Translations under genes and position numbers: made by a program
NCBI GenBank assembly: GCA_033816765.1
Contig: CM066292.1
Span: forward strand, 3,410,001 to 3,474,000
Length of the DNA stretch: 64,000 nt
DNA from: Nothopassalora personata
Taxonomy: Eukaryota; Ascomycota; Dothideomycetes; Mycosphaerellales; Mycosphaerellaceae
Reading direction: 5' to 3'
Notes under the pieces: model-generated
Databases searched by the model: none
The model's input: only the letters and a program-made list of their open reading frames with translations
Told to the model about the DNA's origin: nothing
In this document: positions 43,924-54,056 of the stretch, piece by piece
How positions within the stretch are numbered: position 1 is the first letter of the stretch
Layout: every line of letters starts with the position of its first letter

Positions 43924-45716
43924 ATGGGGGGAACGGCGTTTACACAGGCTGCGGCAACGGGCCAGCCCACACTACAAACACCGCGCATGACGCCAGAAGA
44001 CTATGCACGACTCAAGGAGCAATACACGAAAGAGCTTCAAGAGTACTATCCCGGTCAGTCATGTCCAATACCACGGAGGAGCGTGTGCGGCGCCGACATC
44101 ATCGAGCACTCGAAACACGACTGACAGCTTGTTGTAGACAGTAAAGTAGACGCCCTGAAAGAGGCTCCAGGCAAGACTGATTTCGGCGACATCGACTTCG
44201 TCATCACAGCTCCTGCGGATCAGAAGTTGGAAAGTCTGGACCTTGCAAACAAGCTGGGAGCGAAAGGTACGTTCTTGAACTGCGTGCGCAGTCCCCGAGC
44301 ATTCCCGCGCGCCATCCTCGACCAAATGAGGAGCTCCAGAGAACCGTAGCGTGCTCTCGAGCTGTTGCTGATGTTTGGGTCCAGGTGTGATATACTCGAG
44401 TGGAGGTGGCTACAGACGATGCCACCTGGCCGTGCCACTAGATGGCAGCAAGGCTGCCGACCTCGTTCAATACAAGCACATTGACGGGCGTGGCAACAAG
44501 CCGAATGAGCCGGTGTGTCGCCGCGCTTCGCTGCCTTGAAAGGCCACTGCTGAACCCTCCAAGCATTTTACTGACGCTCAGACCTCAACAGCAACCCTCA
44601 GAGACCCTCACCCAAGAGTCATATGTGCAGCTGGATATCGAGCTAGTTCGTCCAGAGCACATGCCATGGTTCTCATGGTACGCATCTTATGGAGACCTCG
44701 GAGGCATTCTGGGCCGTATGGCTCGCAATCTTGGCCTCATAGTTGCAGACAGTGGGTTACTGCTTCGCCTTCAGGAGCTGGATGACGCAAAGAATGGTAT
44801 GTCTTGCAAACGCTTAGACGAAGCTAGGCTTGGGAGATTGTGCTGCACGAGGAGCTGCTCTCAGTCCCCGGCGTCGCCCACCACGGGAACGCCACAAGCC
44901 TGCCGACAATAGCTGACATCTTTCTGCTTTGCAGGGACCTTCACCCTCCAAATCGCAGACAAGGACGGCCTCCTCCATCTCTCGGAAGACCCCGTCAAAG
45001 TAATGGAATTCCTCACGCTCTCCCCATCACGCTTCCACGCCGGCTTCAGCACCGTCGAGGAAATGTACGAATGGCTCGGTCACAGTCGCCTTGCCGCAGC
45101 AGACGTCCTCCGCATCAAACGCAACATCTCCGTAGATCGGCAAAAGCAAAGCAAACGCACAATCTACAGCACTTTCATCGACACCTGGCTGCCAAATCAC
45201 TTGGGCCTACCTGCCGATCAGAACGAACCGACCGACGACGAGTACCATGCAGAAAAAGCTGCTCTTCGGACCAAAAGGCAGCGCTACCGCGACGAGGCAC
45301 TCGACTACTTCGGCAAACGCACTGAGTTCGAAGCTATGCGCGGCGCCCTGGTTCTATCAATCAATAACCAGGTCGCCAAGCACCTCCTCAGACCGATCAT
45401 CGCAACGCACAGTGGTAGTAAGGATCTTAAGCTTACCGAGATTAGTCGCGCCTTCGGGAGGTGGGTGGGGATCACAAAGGATGGCAAGCCTTATGTGAAG
45501 GGAGAAGCGCATTCCGATGAGGAGTCCGAGCTGCATAAGTTCCTAGATGATGAGAAGAAGGGCCTGAGAGACGAGGTGATGGTGGACGAGTTTGTGGCGA
45601 AGCACTGGGAGAGACTGAAGACGTGGGAGCGGGGGCGTGTGAAAGCAGCGAGGCCGGAGAAGGAAGATGTTGTGCCGTCGGTGGGACTGCCGGACAGTGG
45701 GCAGGACATGATGTGA
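43924..45716 (+). CDS. Nucleotidyltransferase-fold-like protein of unknown function, 457 aa
   Basis: Five exons: 43924-44053, 44138-44266, 44385-44512, 44592-44796 and 44935-45716, all introns GT-AG and all junctions in phase. The N-terminal half has TDFGDIDFVIT (Asp61, Asp63), IYSSGGGYRRCHLAV, and YVQLDIELV (Asp144). A D-x-D followed later by a third acidic residue on a hydrophobic strand is the layout of pol-beta-type nucleotidyltransferases, so I suggest that fold by inference. The C-terminal half is helical (STVEEMYEWLGHSRL, NQVAKHLLRPIIATHSG) and ends in an acidic/Lys-rich tail. I do not know a named family. No signal peptide or membrane segment. Confidence 0.75.
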
Positions 45717-45769
45717 GGTCGCGGTGTTGTGCAAAGCGTCTGAATGACAGAAAAGCATATCCGGCTAGA

Positions 45770-46935
45770 CTACTTAGCATTGAACCGAAGGGTTCCCCCG
45801 ATAGCAGTCTGTTCCACCTCCAACCCCCTCGCCAACTCAATCCTCATCGCGGCCTTATCACCACGCAAGCACGTCCTCTTTCCAGTGATGAACCAGAAAC
45901 CCACTGCAACAGCTACCATCACCCCAAACGCAGCGATGGCGTAGTTCATATCCCCTGCAGCTGAGTTCGGCTGACTTGGAAAGAGAAAGAACACGGTCGT
46001 GACACTGCAGTAAATCGCGCTGACCCAGTTGATGAAGGGGCCTAGCCTTCCTAGATTGAACTCGCCCGGTGGTAACTTGTCTCGACCGACAACGGCCAAT
46101 GTCAACACTGGCATACCGTAGGAGAGTGTAAGGGCAATGGTGCTGACGCTCAGGATAGCGTGGAGAACGGAGCTGGCGAAGAGGTAGAGGACTCCTACGA
46201 GGGCGATGAGAAATCCTTGCAGCCACAGTGCTCGGGCTGGGACGCGCCAGGTGGCGTCGACGGAAGAGAAGTACTGACTGAACGGGATATCGGTGTCCCG
46301 TGCGAAGCCCCAGGTAAGGCGGGTGCCCGTCGTGGCGATCGAGACTCCTTGCCCGAGGCCGTTGAAGACGAAAAGGGCCAGGAGTGCCAGCGCCAGGGTT
46401 TAGGCCGATTGTCTGCTCGACGGGTTCCATGAAAGGGAGACCGGTGGGGCCATCGAGGACTTGATCGAGTTTTATAATACAGGAGAGGCAGACTAGCATG
46501 AAGAGGAAGCCGGTGGTGGCGCCACAAACTACAGCGAGCCAGATGACTTTTGGCCCGTTCGTTCGTGGTGCTGGGATTTCTTCGATTAGATGAACGACAG
46601 AGTCGAGGGCAGTAAGACCGTAGGCGGCTTGTAGAAGGCCAGTAAACCAAACTACGCCATCTGGCCAGCCAGTCTGGTTGATCCAGTGGCCGAAGACGAA
46701 CGATGCGGGTTGGTAGGTCAAGCCTCGCTTCGTGCCGACTGAAATGAGTAATGCCAGAGCGAAGACGAAGAATAGCCCGACGAACCATACTCCAACGATG
46801 TTGTTGAAGGTGGGCAGGATCTTGCCCCTTCGACATGCTATTAGGTTGACGATTGTGAATAGTAAGGTGATTCCGATATAGACTAGAAACTGCACCCATC
46901 CATGTTGGCTGTTGGTAAGTCGACGAGGCGAGACG
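45770..46935 (-). pseudogene. Amino-acid permease (APC family) pseudogene, 5'-truncated and frameshifted
   Basis: Minus strand. Hydrophobic segments typical of fungal GABA/choline-type permeases: FLVYIGITLLFTIVNLIACR, IVGVWFVGLFFVFALALLIS, WLAVVCGATTGFLFMLVC, and at the C-terminus MNYAIAAFGVMVAVAVGFWF. Family blocks NQTGWPDGVVWFTGLLQAAYG and LDSVVHLIEEIP are present. The frame shifts near 46396-46400 (after PVEQTIGLN), continuing as ALALLALFVFNGLGQGV in another frame. TM1-5 that should lie upstream of 46935 are missing. Two independent lesions make it non-functional unless one is a sequencing error. Confidence 0.8.
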
Positions 46936-47523
46936 ACGCCTGTCCGAACTTGCGTTGCGGGCCCTTCGGTGGTATATGAGGTTCCTACGCCTCAGCTCAT
47001 GATCAGAATGTCGGGCAGAGATAAAGGTGGTGGGCGTCAGCGGCGGCCGAACCAACAGTAGTTCGGCCAAGCACTCTCTCCGCACGGGGTAGATCCGCTA
47101 CTAGGTACCGGATACGACTGCCCTACGCAGAAGGTGGAATAGGTTATTGATGTAATCATCGTGACAGTTTGCGTAAGCTGATGGACCATGTGCTCCCACG
47201 CGTCCTTCAAATAGTAGATGAGCTTGTGGTTGTCGCAGCTGACCGCTCTAGGAAAGGGCATCCTCTTCGCAGCAACTCCTTCGAGCCGCCATGTCGCGCA
47301 CGCGGCCTTTGAAGGCGAGTGCAACAGCTGGTTGATAGTGCTGTTCTCCAGTGCATTGTATACAACAGTAGTAGCTGTTGTTGTTTGATGAACCCATCGA
47401 TCGAAGCTGTCGACCTGTGACCTCGACATGCTGCCTCCTTCGCCTGGGGCGAACTCTTCTTCTTCTACAGCCCCTTCGGATCCGAATCGAGCTCTGTTCT
47501 TGCTCAAAAGTTCTGTTCCCTCC

Positions 47524-48147
47524 TCACAACTTGGCCACCCTCGGCTCGATGAACAAACCCGTCCCCGTCGCACAAACCACGACGTCCCCCTCATCATCCT
47601 CCCCATGGCCCTGCTGCTGCCTCACCTCCGCAACCAACCACTCCTTTCTCCCCTCCTTCCTCTCCCTCCTCGCCACGACCGCCAGCGCCCCCGGAGTCCA
47701 CACAGGCTTCAAATACCTCACTGTCAACTCCGCCGTGAACGCCGCATCCCCAGCCGGCGGCAGTTCCCCCTCCGCGTGCCCCAATTTCACCTTCCTCATA
47801 TGTGCCCGCTCGATATTCACGCTCTGCAGTATGCCCATGCTCTCATCAATCATCGTCGCCAAAATTCCGCCGTGGATGATTTGAGGATGTCCGTTCATGC
47901 CGTCGCCAATCGTCATGACGGTTGTGACTTGCTCGATTTCGGAAGTTTCGTTCGCGGGGCGGGTGTAGAAGGAGATGGCACTACGGATCGTGCGGGGTGT
48001 CTTCAGAATCTCAGCGAAGAGGGAGTCTTCGGTGGTGGACTTGGGTTTTCTGCTGCCGGGGACGTGGTAGATGATGCCTGGTTTGTCAATCATGCGGCGG
48101 ATCCAGGGGATGCAGAGGAAGGGGGCTTTGCTGTCTTCGGGGGCCAT
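47524..48147 (-). CDS. Hotdog-fold thioesterase (PaaI/4HBT family)
   Basis: Single-exon, ATG at 48147, 207 aa. The hotdog signature IIHGGILATMIDESMG (the HGG motif with a downstream acidic residue) lies at about residues 92-107, followed by the strand FTAELTVRYLKPVWTPGALA. Such fungal proteins hydrolyse acyl-CoA thioesters; the substrate is not visible. No mitochondrial presequence is obvious. The N-terminal ~65 residues are a family-typical extension (PWIRRMIDKPGIIYHVPGS). Confidence 0.85.
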   Translation of the reverse strand: MAPEDSKAPFLCIPWIRRMIDKPGIIYHVPGSRKPKSTTEDSLFAEILKTPRTIRSAISFYTRPANETSEIEQVTTVMTIGDGMNGHPQIIHGGILATMIDESMGILQSVNIERAHMRKVKLGHAEGELPPAGDAAFTAELTVRYLKPVWTPGALAVVARRERKEGRKEWLVAEVRQQQGHGEDDEGDVVVCATGTGLFIEPRVAKL

Positions 48148-49088
48148 TTTTGTTGGCTGCGGGGAGGTTCAGTGGTGCTGTGTGGTTTGAGGAGCTTGTT
48201 GAGCCGGAGGATGTGAGAGGGAGGGTCTGCTGAGCCAAAGGGTGTGCGAGGAGAGTAGTGGTGCTCTCGTGCTGGATTGGCTGGGTAGTCAATATGTCTA
48301 TGCAGTCTGCTCCATGGATATGGAAATGGGGATGCGGGCGGATGCCGAGAGCTCTGTTGGGATCGTGCCGCATGCTTGCCTCGGCGTTAAGAAATTGTAT
48401 GTGGACGCTGTATCCTTACGAGTGTATGCCCAATAGTTCCTCGATGAGCAGAGCAGATACGGACGACAACGTGAGGTCGATGTCGTTGTCAAAGGAGTTC
48501 ACATCAACAAACATGGATTCGGCTGGCCACAAAAGCCTCCACCTCTCTCCGTATACACCATCGTCTTCTCCCGCCACTTGATCAGTCAACATCACAAACA
48601 AAACCAACAACATCATACAGTAGGAGTCTTCACACTCCATGCACCCAACATTCAGTCTATGTACCCACCTCGTCCTTTCACACAAATCAACTCTGCTCCA
48701 CTCCACTCCACCCAAAGCACTAGTGAATGTTTCTAGCGACATCCACTAGCTCCACCTCTCCACGCACCAACTATAGAGCCCTCACAACAGGCTCACAAGA
48801 CAGAGCCGCTACTGGAAGTTCGCATTAGGCAAACGCCATCGCCAAACCATTACCACTTCAGCGGGACACGCGAAAGACCCCATCACCCCCTCAGTCAGTT
48901 TCAGCAGGCACACTACGCCGTGCTACGGCTGGTAGTGTTGTGGCACAGCATTAGCATTAGCATTAGCATTCGCGAGGAATAGCGTGGAGGTCCTGCAAGC
49001 TTGGGAGGAATTGCATCAGTGAGGCATCCAATACAATGCTGTGATTTCTAATATTACATCCAAATCGTTATGATCTACAAGCGACATG
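48148..49088. other. Intergenic, no supported gene
   Basis: Contains CACTCCA-type runs near 48695-48715 and four AGCATT units near 48948-48970. It holds the 3' flank of the downstream minus-strand gene. Confidence 0.5.
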
Positions 49089-50711
49089 TCAGTCCTTCTT
49101 GCTCCTTTGTGCACCGTATGCATCGGCCTCAGCCGCCGCAGCGGCAACGCCAGCACCTAGATAGTCTTCCTGACCCGTGAACTCCTCGCCTGGACTGGGA
49201 GTCAAACTCTTCTCCCATTCTGAAAGGAGATGGCTTGCTGTGCGTCGTAGAGATCCGATCCCGGACTTGTTGAGTGCTGGCCATGGTAGTGCTTCCTTTT
49301 TGGTGGAGAGATCGCGAGACTCTCGATTCGATGTACTACCTGGTGTCCGTGGACTTCCGCTGCCTGAGACGGTTGATGGGAGGGTCATGGCTTCTGATGT
49401 GGCGCTGGAGGATGATCGAGACTGCTCTGGGCTATCCCATGTGTCCCAGCCATCGTTCGATGTGCCAGAGTGACACTTGGTGGAGTCGGCTGATCGTTTG
49501 CTCTGTCTCGAAGCTGTCTGCTTCTTCGTAGTCATCTGCCCTTTCGGCTCGAGTGTGATGCCGTGGTCGCTCCAGAAAGATGGGTTTGCTAAATCTGGGA
49601 GAAGAGCAGGCTTCTTTCTTGTAGCGGCTGGTCTTGCAGCATCTGTACGATCTGCACCCTGACCCATGGTCGACGAGCTACGCGAGGACCCTTGTAGGCT
49701 GCCATTGCTGCCCTGCTTCCGCGCTGCCTTGAGCGTTTGTGCAGAGCCTCGCCTCGAGCCTGTTGGTTGTATTGGCCCAGCGTCTTCCCCAACAGTAGCC
49801 TGCCGAAGGTCCTCCCAGAATGTCCAGAGCCCGTCCTTAAAGTCTGTTGCTACTTTCTTGCCTGCTCGAAGGAGCATTTCCTGGTCTATCACCGTCTGAG
49901 CGGCCAGCTTTGCGTCTTGACCACCGACGTCTGTTTCCCGCTGTGGTGCAATAGGCGCTCTGCTGTTCGCTCTGGGCAGGTCGGCACTTTGCCTGTTGGG
50001 GTTTTTGAGGCTGTCCTTTCGAGGTGGCCGTGGCGGAGGCTGCATGATGGGTATGGAGTGACTGGCACTGTGTCCGACCGACTCTTTTGCCGGCGAGAGG
50101 AGAGATAGCGCTCTCGTATGACGCTGGCCTGGAAACACTGTCCGGCTGCTGGGCTTGCTGGCCGAAAGCAGAGCCTTGCGACGCTCCATCTCTTGCTGCA
50201 GCCATGCACTTGAGCCATCCTCGTCGTCTCGGTCGGAGGTCAACGTTGGTGAAGTCTGCAGGGTCTGGAGGCGTGTCATGGAATGTTTGGCGTCGTCCCG
50301 TTTCTTGTTCGCTTCATGCTTCGCCCACTCCCTCTTGAGTCTGGTGAGGTCTGCTTCAGCTCGTTGCAACTCTTCCTTGAGCTCGAGCACCCTTCTTTCT
50401 TGCGCGGCGACAAGATGCAGGAAGTTGCCGTCTGAAGGTCCAGCCGTAGCATGCACTATATCTGGAGTGCCGGTGACTAACTCTCGGGTAGGCGAGCCTG
50501 CTTGCGCAGGACTGAATGGTCCGGCGGAATGTATGGGGAATTGTACGCTGAAGCGATTCGCTCGAGTATGAAAGGCGGGCTCTGACGCCATTGACAACGT
50601 CTTTCCATGAATCTGAAAGGCTGCCCTGCCCGTTGAAGCCGGGGAGTGGGTTGGGCTCGCCAGCGATGCCGCATACTTGGTGTTGTCCGTTTCGCCGGAT
50701 ATTGCAGCCAT
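49089..50711 (-). CDS. Disordered Ser-rich protein with coiled coil (DUF4048-like)
   Basis: Single exon, ATG at 50711, 540 aa. The N-terminal ~90 residues are Ser/Pro-rich with phosphorylation-like sites. Residues ~98-140 form a coiled coil (ERRVLELKEELQRAEADLTR). After a disordered linker with PPPRPPRKD (an SH3-ligand-like stretch), DFKDGLWTFWEDLRQATVGED near residue 290 is the best-conserved-looking block. This layout matches fungal proteins annotated DUF4048; the match is by memory of the pattern, not a search. C-terminal WPALNKSGIGSLRRTASHLL may be a helix. Function unknown; a signalling or cytoskeletal adaptor is possible. Confidence 0.7.
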   Translation of the reverse strand: MAAISGETDNTKYAASLASPTHSPASTGRAAFQIHGKTLSMASEPAFHTRANRFSVQFPIHSAGPFSPAQAGSPTRELVTGTPDIVHATAGPSDGNFLHLVAAQERRVLELKEELQRAEADLTRLKREWAKHEANKKRDDAKHSMTRLQTLQTSPTLTSDRDDEDGSSAWLQQEMERRKALLSASKPSSRTVFPGQRHTRALSLLSPAKESVGHSASHSIPIMQPPPRPPRKDSLKNPNRQSADLPRANSRAPIAPQRETDVGGQDAKLAAQTVIDQEMLLRAGKKVATDFKDGLWTFWEDLRQATVGEDAGPIQPTGSRRGSAQTLKAARKQGSNGSLQGSSRSSSTMGQGADRTDAARPAATRKKPALLPDLANPSFWSDHGITLEPKGQMTTKKQTASRQSKRSADSTKCHSGTSNDGWDTWDSPEQSRSSSSATSEAMTLPSTVSGSGSPRTPGSTSNRESRDLSTKKEALPWPALNKSGIGSLRRTASHLLSEWEKSLTPSPGEEFTGQEDYLGAGVAAAAAEADAYGAQRSKKD

Positions 50712-51204
50712 GTCGGTCTCTCTGTGCCTCAACAAGAAAAAGGGTAATTCATGCCATCATGACACATTATTAGAGTTGATAAATCTACACAGCCAGCAAA
50801 TGGCAAATGGCAAATAAACAAATAGTCTCGTGGGAAATAACAATGAAACTCCCTACCAGGAGGAGGAGCACATGTGACATGAGCGGGTTACGAATAGTAC
50901 GAACTCCGATGTGAATGTGAAACTCTAGTTCCTGCATGAACGTGGCATTTGGTGGCGTTGCTCGCGGCATTCAATCTCAAGCTCACTATCTGGAACTTGA
51001 TTACAGTTTGATGGGGTTTTGATTAAGCCACTCATGGTGTAAGATCAGGAGCCACTGATGGAGAGAGATCAGGTAAGAATGCCTTGAGAGAACTTCAGAG
51101 TTTCCTCTCTGAGCATTGCAGAGCTCATCATCCCTTGTGCCCCGGAGAAGAGACGTAAATGCGCTGGTAAGGACTTGCGAGTACAGCAGGACTTTACGCC
51201 CAAC
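50712..51204. other. Intergenic between two minus-strand genes
   Basis: 493 bp. Holds the promoter of the coiled-coil gene and the 3' flank of SRP54. CCAGCAAATGGCAAATGGC (repeated GGCAAAT) near 50793-50812. Confidence 0.5.
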
Positions 51205-52770
51205 TCACCTCCTCCCTCCTCCAGCGCCGCCCGCACCACCACCCATACCGCCCAGCATGGACATCATTTTACTCATATCCATTCCGCCCAAATTAGGCAT
51301 CCCACCGCCGCTTCCACCCATCATCTTCATCATCGCATTGATGTCCGGAATACCTCCTCCCGCACCGCCAGCTCCACCGCCCATGCTCTGCAACCTCTTC
51401 TGCATGGCCGCCATCTGCTGCTGTCGGTTCGCACCACCAAGAGCCCCCTGCGCCTTCTGCATATTCGCCATGCCGCCCTTCATCTTCTTCGCCATGCCGG
51501 CCATCAATTGTTGCTGTGACAGAAGTTCCTCGACTTCACGGACTGAAGTTCCGCTACCTCTCGCTACACGGGTGATTCGGGTAGGCTGGTCTTTGAACAT
51601 TTTGCCGTCGCTGTCGAGTTCCTTTTGGGTCATGGAGTCGCAAATGTAGATCATGCGCTTGAGCTTCATTCCGCCTTCTTCGTCGTCCACGCCGCCCATC
51701 ATGTTGGAGAGACCGGGGATCATTCCTGCCATTTTGGAGAGAGGACCCATTTTCATGATGTTTTGGAGTTGGTCACGCATGTCGCGGACTGAGAATTTAC
51801 CTTCGGTGAGGTTCTTGATGGTTTCTTTTTGGTCGAGCTTTAGACTCTGGACATGCTCGACCAGACCCTGCATATCGCCCATGCCAAGGAGTTTGGAGAC
51901 GAAGGATTCGGGATTGAACTTCTCGAGGTCGAGGAGGTGCTCACCCGTTCCGATGAAGACGATGGGGGTGTGAGTTGCTGCGACGGCGGAGATGGCGCCT
52001 CCTCCTGCTGCTGCACCGTCGGTTTTGGTGATGATGATGGCTCCGAAATCTGCAGTCTCCTTGAAGGCACGGGATTGTGCTTCTGCGGCCTGACCAATCG
52101 ATGCATCGAGCACCATGATCGTCTGATGTGGCTGCACAGCACCTTGGATCTCAACCATCTCAGCGAAAAGAGCATCTTCCTGGTGGTGGCGCCCAGAGGT
52201 ATCGACGATGATGATGTCGAAGCGCTCCTTCTTGAACTGTGCCACACCATCTCTGGCGACAACGACGGGATCCGTCTGTGTGAGAGAACCGTAGTATGGG
52301 ATCTTGGCCTTGGTTGCGTTCTGCTTCAACTGATCGAAAGCACCCGCACGGAAAGTGTCGGCGCAAACCAAGCACGTCTTGAAGCCTCTCGCCTGATACC
52401 ACCTGGCCAGCTTCGTACACGTCGTCGTCTTACCCGCACCCTGCAGACCGACGAACATGATAACATTGCTCTTTCCCTTCTTCGGGATGTATGGCGTCTG
52501 GTGAGGATTTACGATATCGACGAGGGCGTCGAAGACGGCCTTCTGGATGATGCGCTTCTTGTTGGCGTGCGGCGGGAGCTCATTGAACTTGACGGCATTC
52601 TTAATCTTCTTGCGCAGGACGGCGACGAGCTTGACGTTGACATCTGCTTCCATCAGAGCATTGCAGACTTCCTTGACCATGCCATCAAAGGCTTTCTCGT
52701 CGATGGTCTGGCCGCGGGTGAGGTCGCTGACGGCGCCGTTGATGCGCTTGCCCAGGTCTGCGAGAACCAT
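51205..52770 (-). CDS. SRP54: Signal recognition particle 54-kDa subunit
   Basis: Binds signal sequences as they leave the ribosome and docks to the SRP receptor through paired GTPases. Intronless, ATG at 52770, 521 aa. N domain from [18 protein letters not shown] domain with G1 [10 protein letters not shown] near residue 108, [12 protein letters not shown]3 DTSGRHHQ, and G4 TKTDG; then the [17 protein letters not shown] linker and the Met-rich M domain ([30 protein letters not shown]). The C-terminal ~100 residues are Met/Gly-rich repeats, as in other filamentous fungi. Divergent to the proteasome gene. Confidence 0.96.
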   Translation of the reverse strand: MVLADLGKRINGAVSDLTRGQTIDEKAFDGMVKEVCNALMEADVNVKLVAVLRKKIKNAVKFNELPPHANKKRIIQKAVFDALVDIVNPHQTPYIPKKGKSNVIMFVGLQGAGKTTTCTKLARWYQARGFKTCLVCADTFRAGAFDQLKQNATKAKIPYYGSLTQTDPVVVARDGVAQFKKERFDIIIVDTSGRHHQEDALFAEMVEIQGAVQPHQTIMVLDASIGQAAEAQSRAFKETADFGAIIITKTDGAAAGGGAISAVAATHTPIVFIGTGEHLLDLEKFNPESFVSKLLGMGDMQGLVEHVQSLKLDQKETIKNLTEGKFSVRDMRDQLQNIMKMGPLSKMAGMIPGLSNMMGGVDDEEGGMKLKRMIYICDSMTQKELDSDGKMFKDQPTRITRVARGSGTSVREVEELLSQQQLMAGMAKKMKGGMANMQKAQGALGGANRQQQMAAMQKRLQSMGGGAGGAGGGIPDINAMMKMMGGSGGGMPNLGGMDMSKMMSMLGGMGGGAGGAGGGRR

Positions 52771-53128
52771 CCTGACGGTGTATCCTCGTGTAGTGAGGAT
52801 CCGCTGCTATGGTTCACCTGGTGTGTAGTAGGAGAGTGGAGTGTAGGAAGAAAGGGCTAGGTCTGGTGGTGGATATGTGTGGTGGGTCCTCAATTTGATG
52901 GAGAACATGAATATTTAGTGGAGACACAGGCTAGGTAATGCTGCGGCGATAGCTCACGAGCTATCGCGTCTCTTGGTCGCCTTGAGCTTCACAGGATGAA
53001 CATGCACGCGATACAAACACCCAAATAACGACCTCTCATCATCGCAACAGTCCATTTCACCTCCCCAAACTCACGATAATTCACCTTGAACCAGATACAC
53101 ACCACACGACTTCACACAACCCAGCAAA
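52771..53128. promoter_or_regulatory. Shared divergent promoter, SRP54 and proteasome alpha4
   Basis: 358 bp between the two start codons. It contains an inverted pair GATAGCTCACGAGCTATC centred near 52958 (GATAGCTC/GAGCTATC). That is a candidate dimeric-factor site. Confidence 0.6.
52949..52966. promoter_or_regulatory. 8-bp inverted repeat in the SRP54/PRE6 promoter
   Basis: GATAGCTC-AC-GAGCTATC is an exact palindrome with a two-base spacer. Symmetric placement between two divergent housekeeping genes suggests, but does not prove, a shared regulatory site. Confidence 0.45.
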
Positions 53129-54056
53129 ATGTCGGGCTACGACCGAGCGCTCTCCGTCTTCTCACCCGATGGCCACGTCTTCCAGGTGGAATACGCTCTC
53201 GAGGCCGTCAAGCGCGGAACGTGTGCAGTCGCAGTGAAGGGCAGCCATCCAGAGGAGTCAGTCGTGGTACTTGGCTGCGAAAAGCGATCCGCCCTAAAGC
53301 TCCAAGATACGCGCATCACTCCATCCAAGATCTCCATGGTCGACAACCATGTCTGCCTTGCATTCGCCGGCCTCAACGCAGATGCACGAATCCTGGTGGA
53401 TAGGGCGCGGCTGGAGGCACAATCACATCGCTTGACTGTGGAGGATCCCGTCAGCATCGAGTACATTACTAAGTACGTCGCTGGTGTGCAGCAGCGATAC
53501 ACACAGTCTGGAGGTGTGAGGCCGTTTGGTATCTCGACACTCATTGTGGGTTACGATCCTGGTAGCAAGGAGCCACGCCTGTACCAGACTGAGCCATCTG
53601 GTATCTACACAGCGTGGTATGTCTACATCAAGCTATCACTTCAGACCATCACTAATACTACATGTCCCCAGGAAAGCAAACGCCATCGGCCGCTCATCCA
53701 AGACCGTCCGCGAGTTCCTCGAACGCAACCACAAAGACAGCATGACCCGCGCCGAAACCATCGAGCTCACCATCAAGTCCCTCCTCGAAGTCGTCCAGAC
53801 AGGCGCAAAGAACATCGAGATCGCCATCATGGCCCCCGGCAAGAACGTCGAGATGCTGCCATCAGACGACATCGAGAAGATTGTCGAAAAGATCAACACG
53901 GAGAAGGATGCAGCAGCAGAGGCGAATGCCAACAGGAGAGGAGGCGGGAGAGCAGGTGGAGCTGCTACTGGTGATGCTGCAGCGAGCGCACAGGGCCCGG
54001 AGCAGGTGTTGGCTAGCCGTCCTGCTGGTGAGGGAAGTGGTGCGCCGCGGGAGTAA
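53129..54056 (+). CDS. PRE6: 20S proteasome subunit alpha4
   Basis: Structural alpha-ring subunit (PSMA7/Pre6 type). Exon 1 53129-53616, intron 53617-53671 (GTATGT...CCCCAG, 55 bp), exon 2 53672-54056; 290 aa. It starts [26 protein letters not shown]..., with the alpha-subunit signature YDRAxSxFSPDGHxxQVEYA; the splice joins [22 protein letters not shown]. The body is complete to about residue 245. Beyond it lies an Ala/Gly/Arg-rich tail of about 45 residues ([17 protein letters not shown]) that is longer than in yeast and likely disordered on the outside of the ring. The start context CAAAATGTC is good. Confidence 0.95.

Noticed and set aside
47037..47429. Minus-strand frame of 130 codons with ATG at 47429
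   Set aside because: Plausible length and no overlap with a known gene, but no motif or composition evidence; it lies in the missing 5' part of the broken permease. Left out as unsupported.
51853..52860. Plus-strand frame of 335 codons
   Set aside because: Antisense to SRP54.
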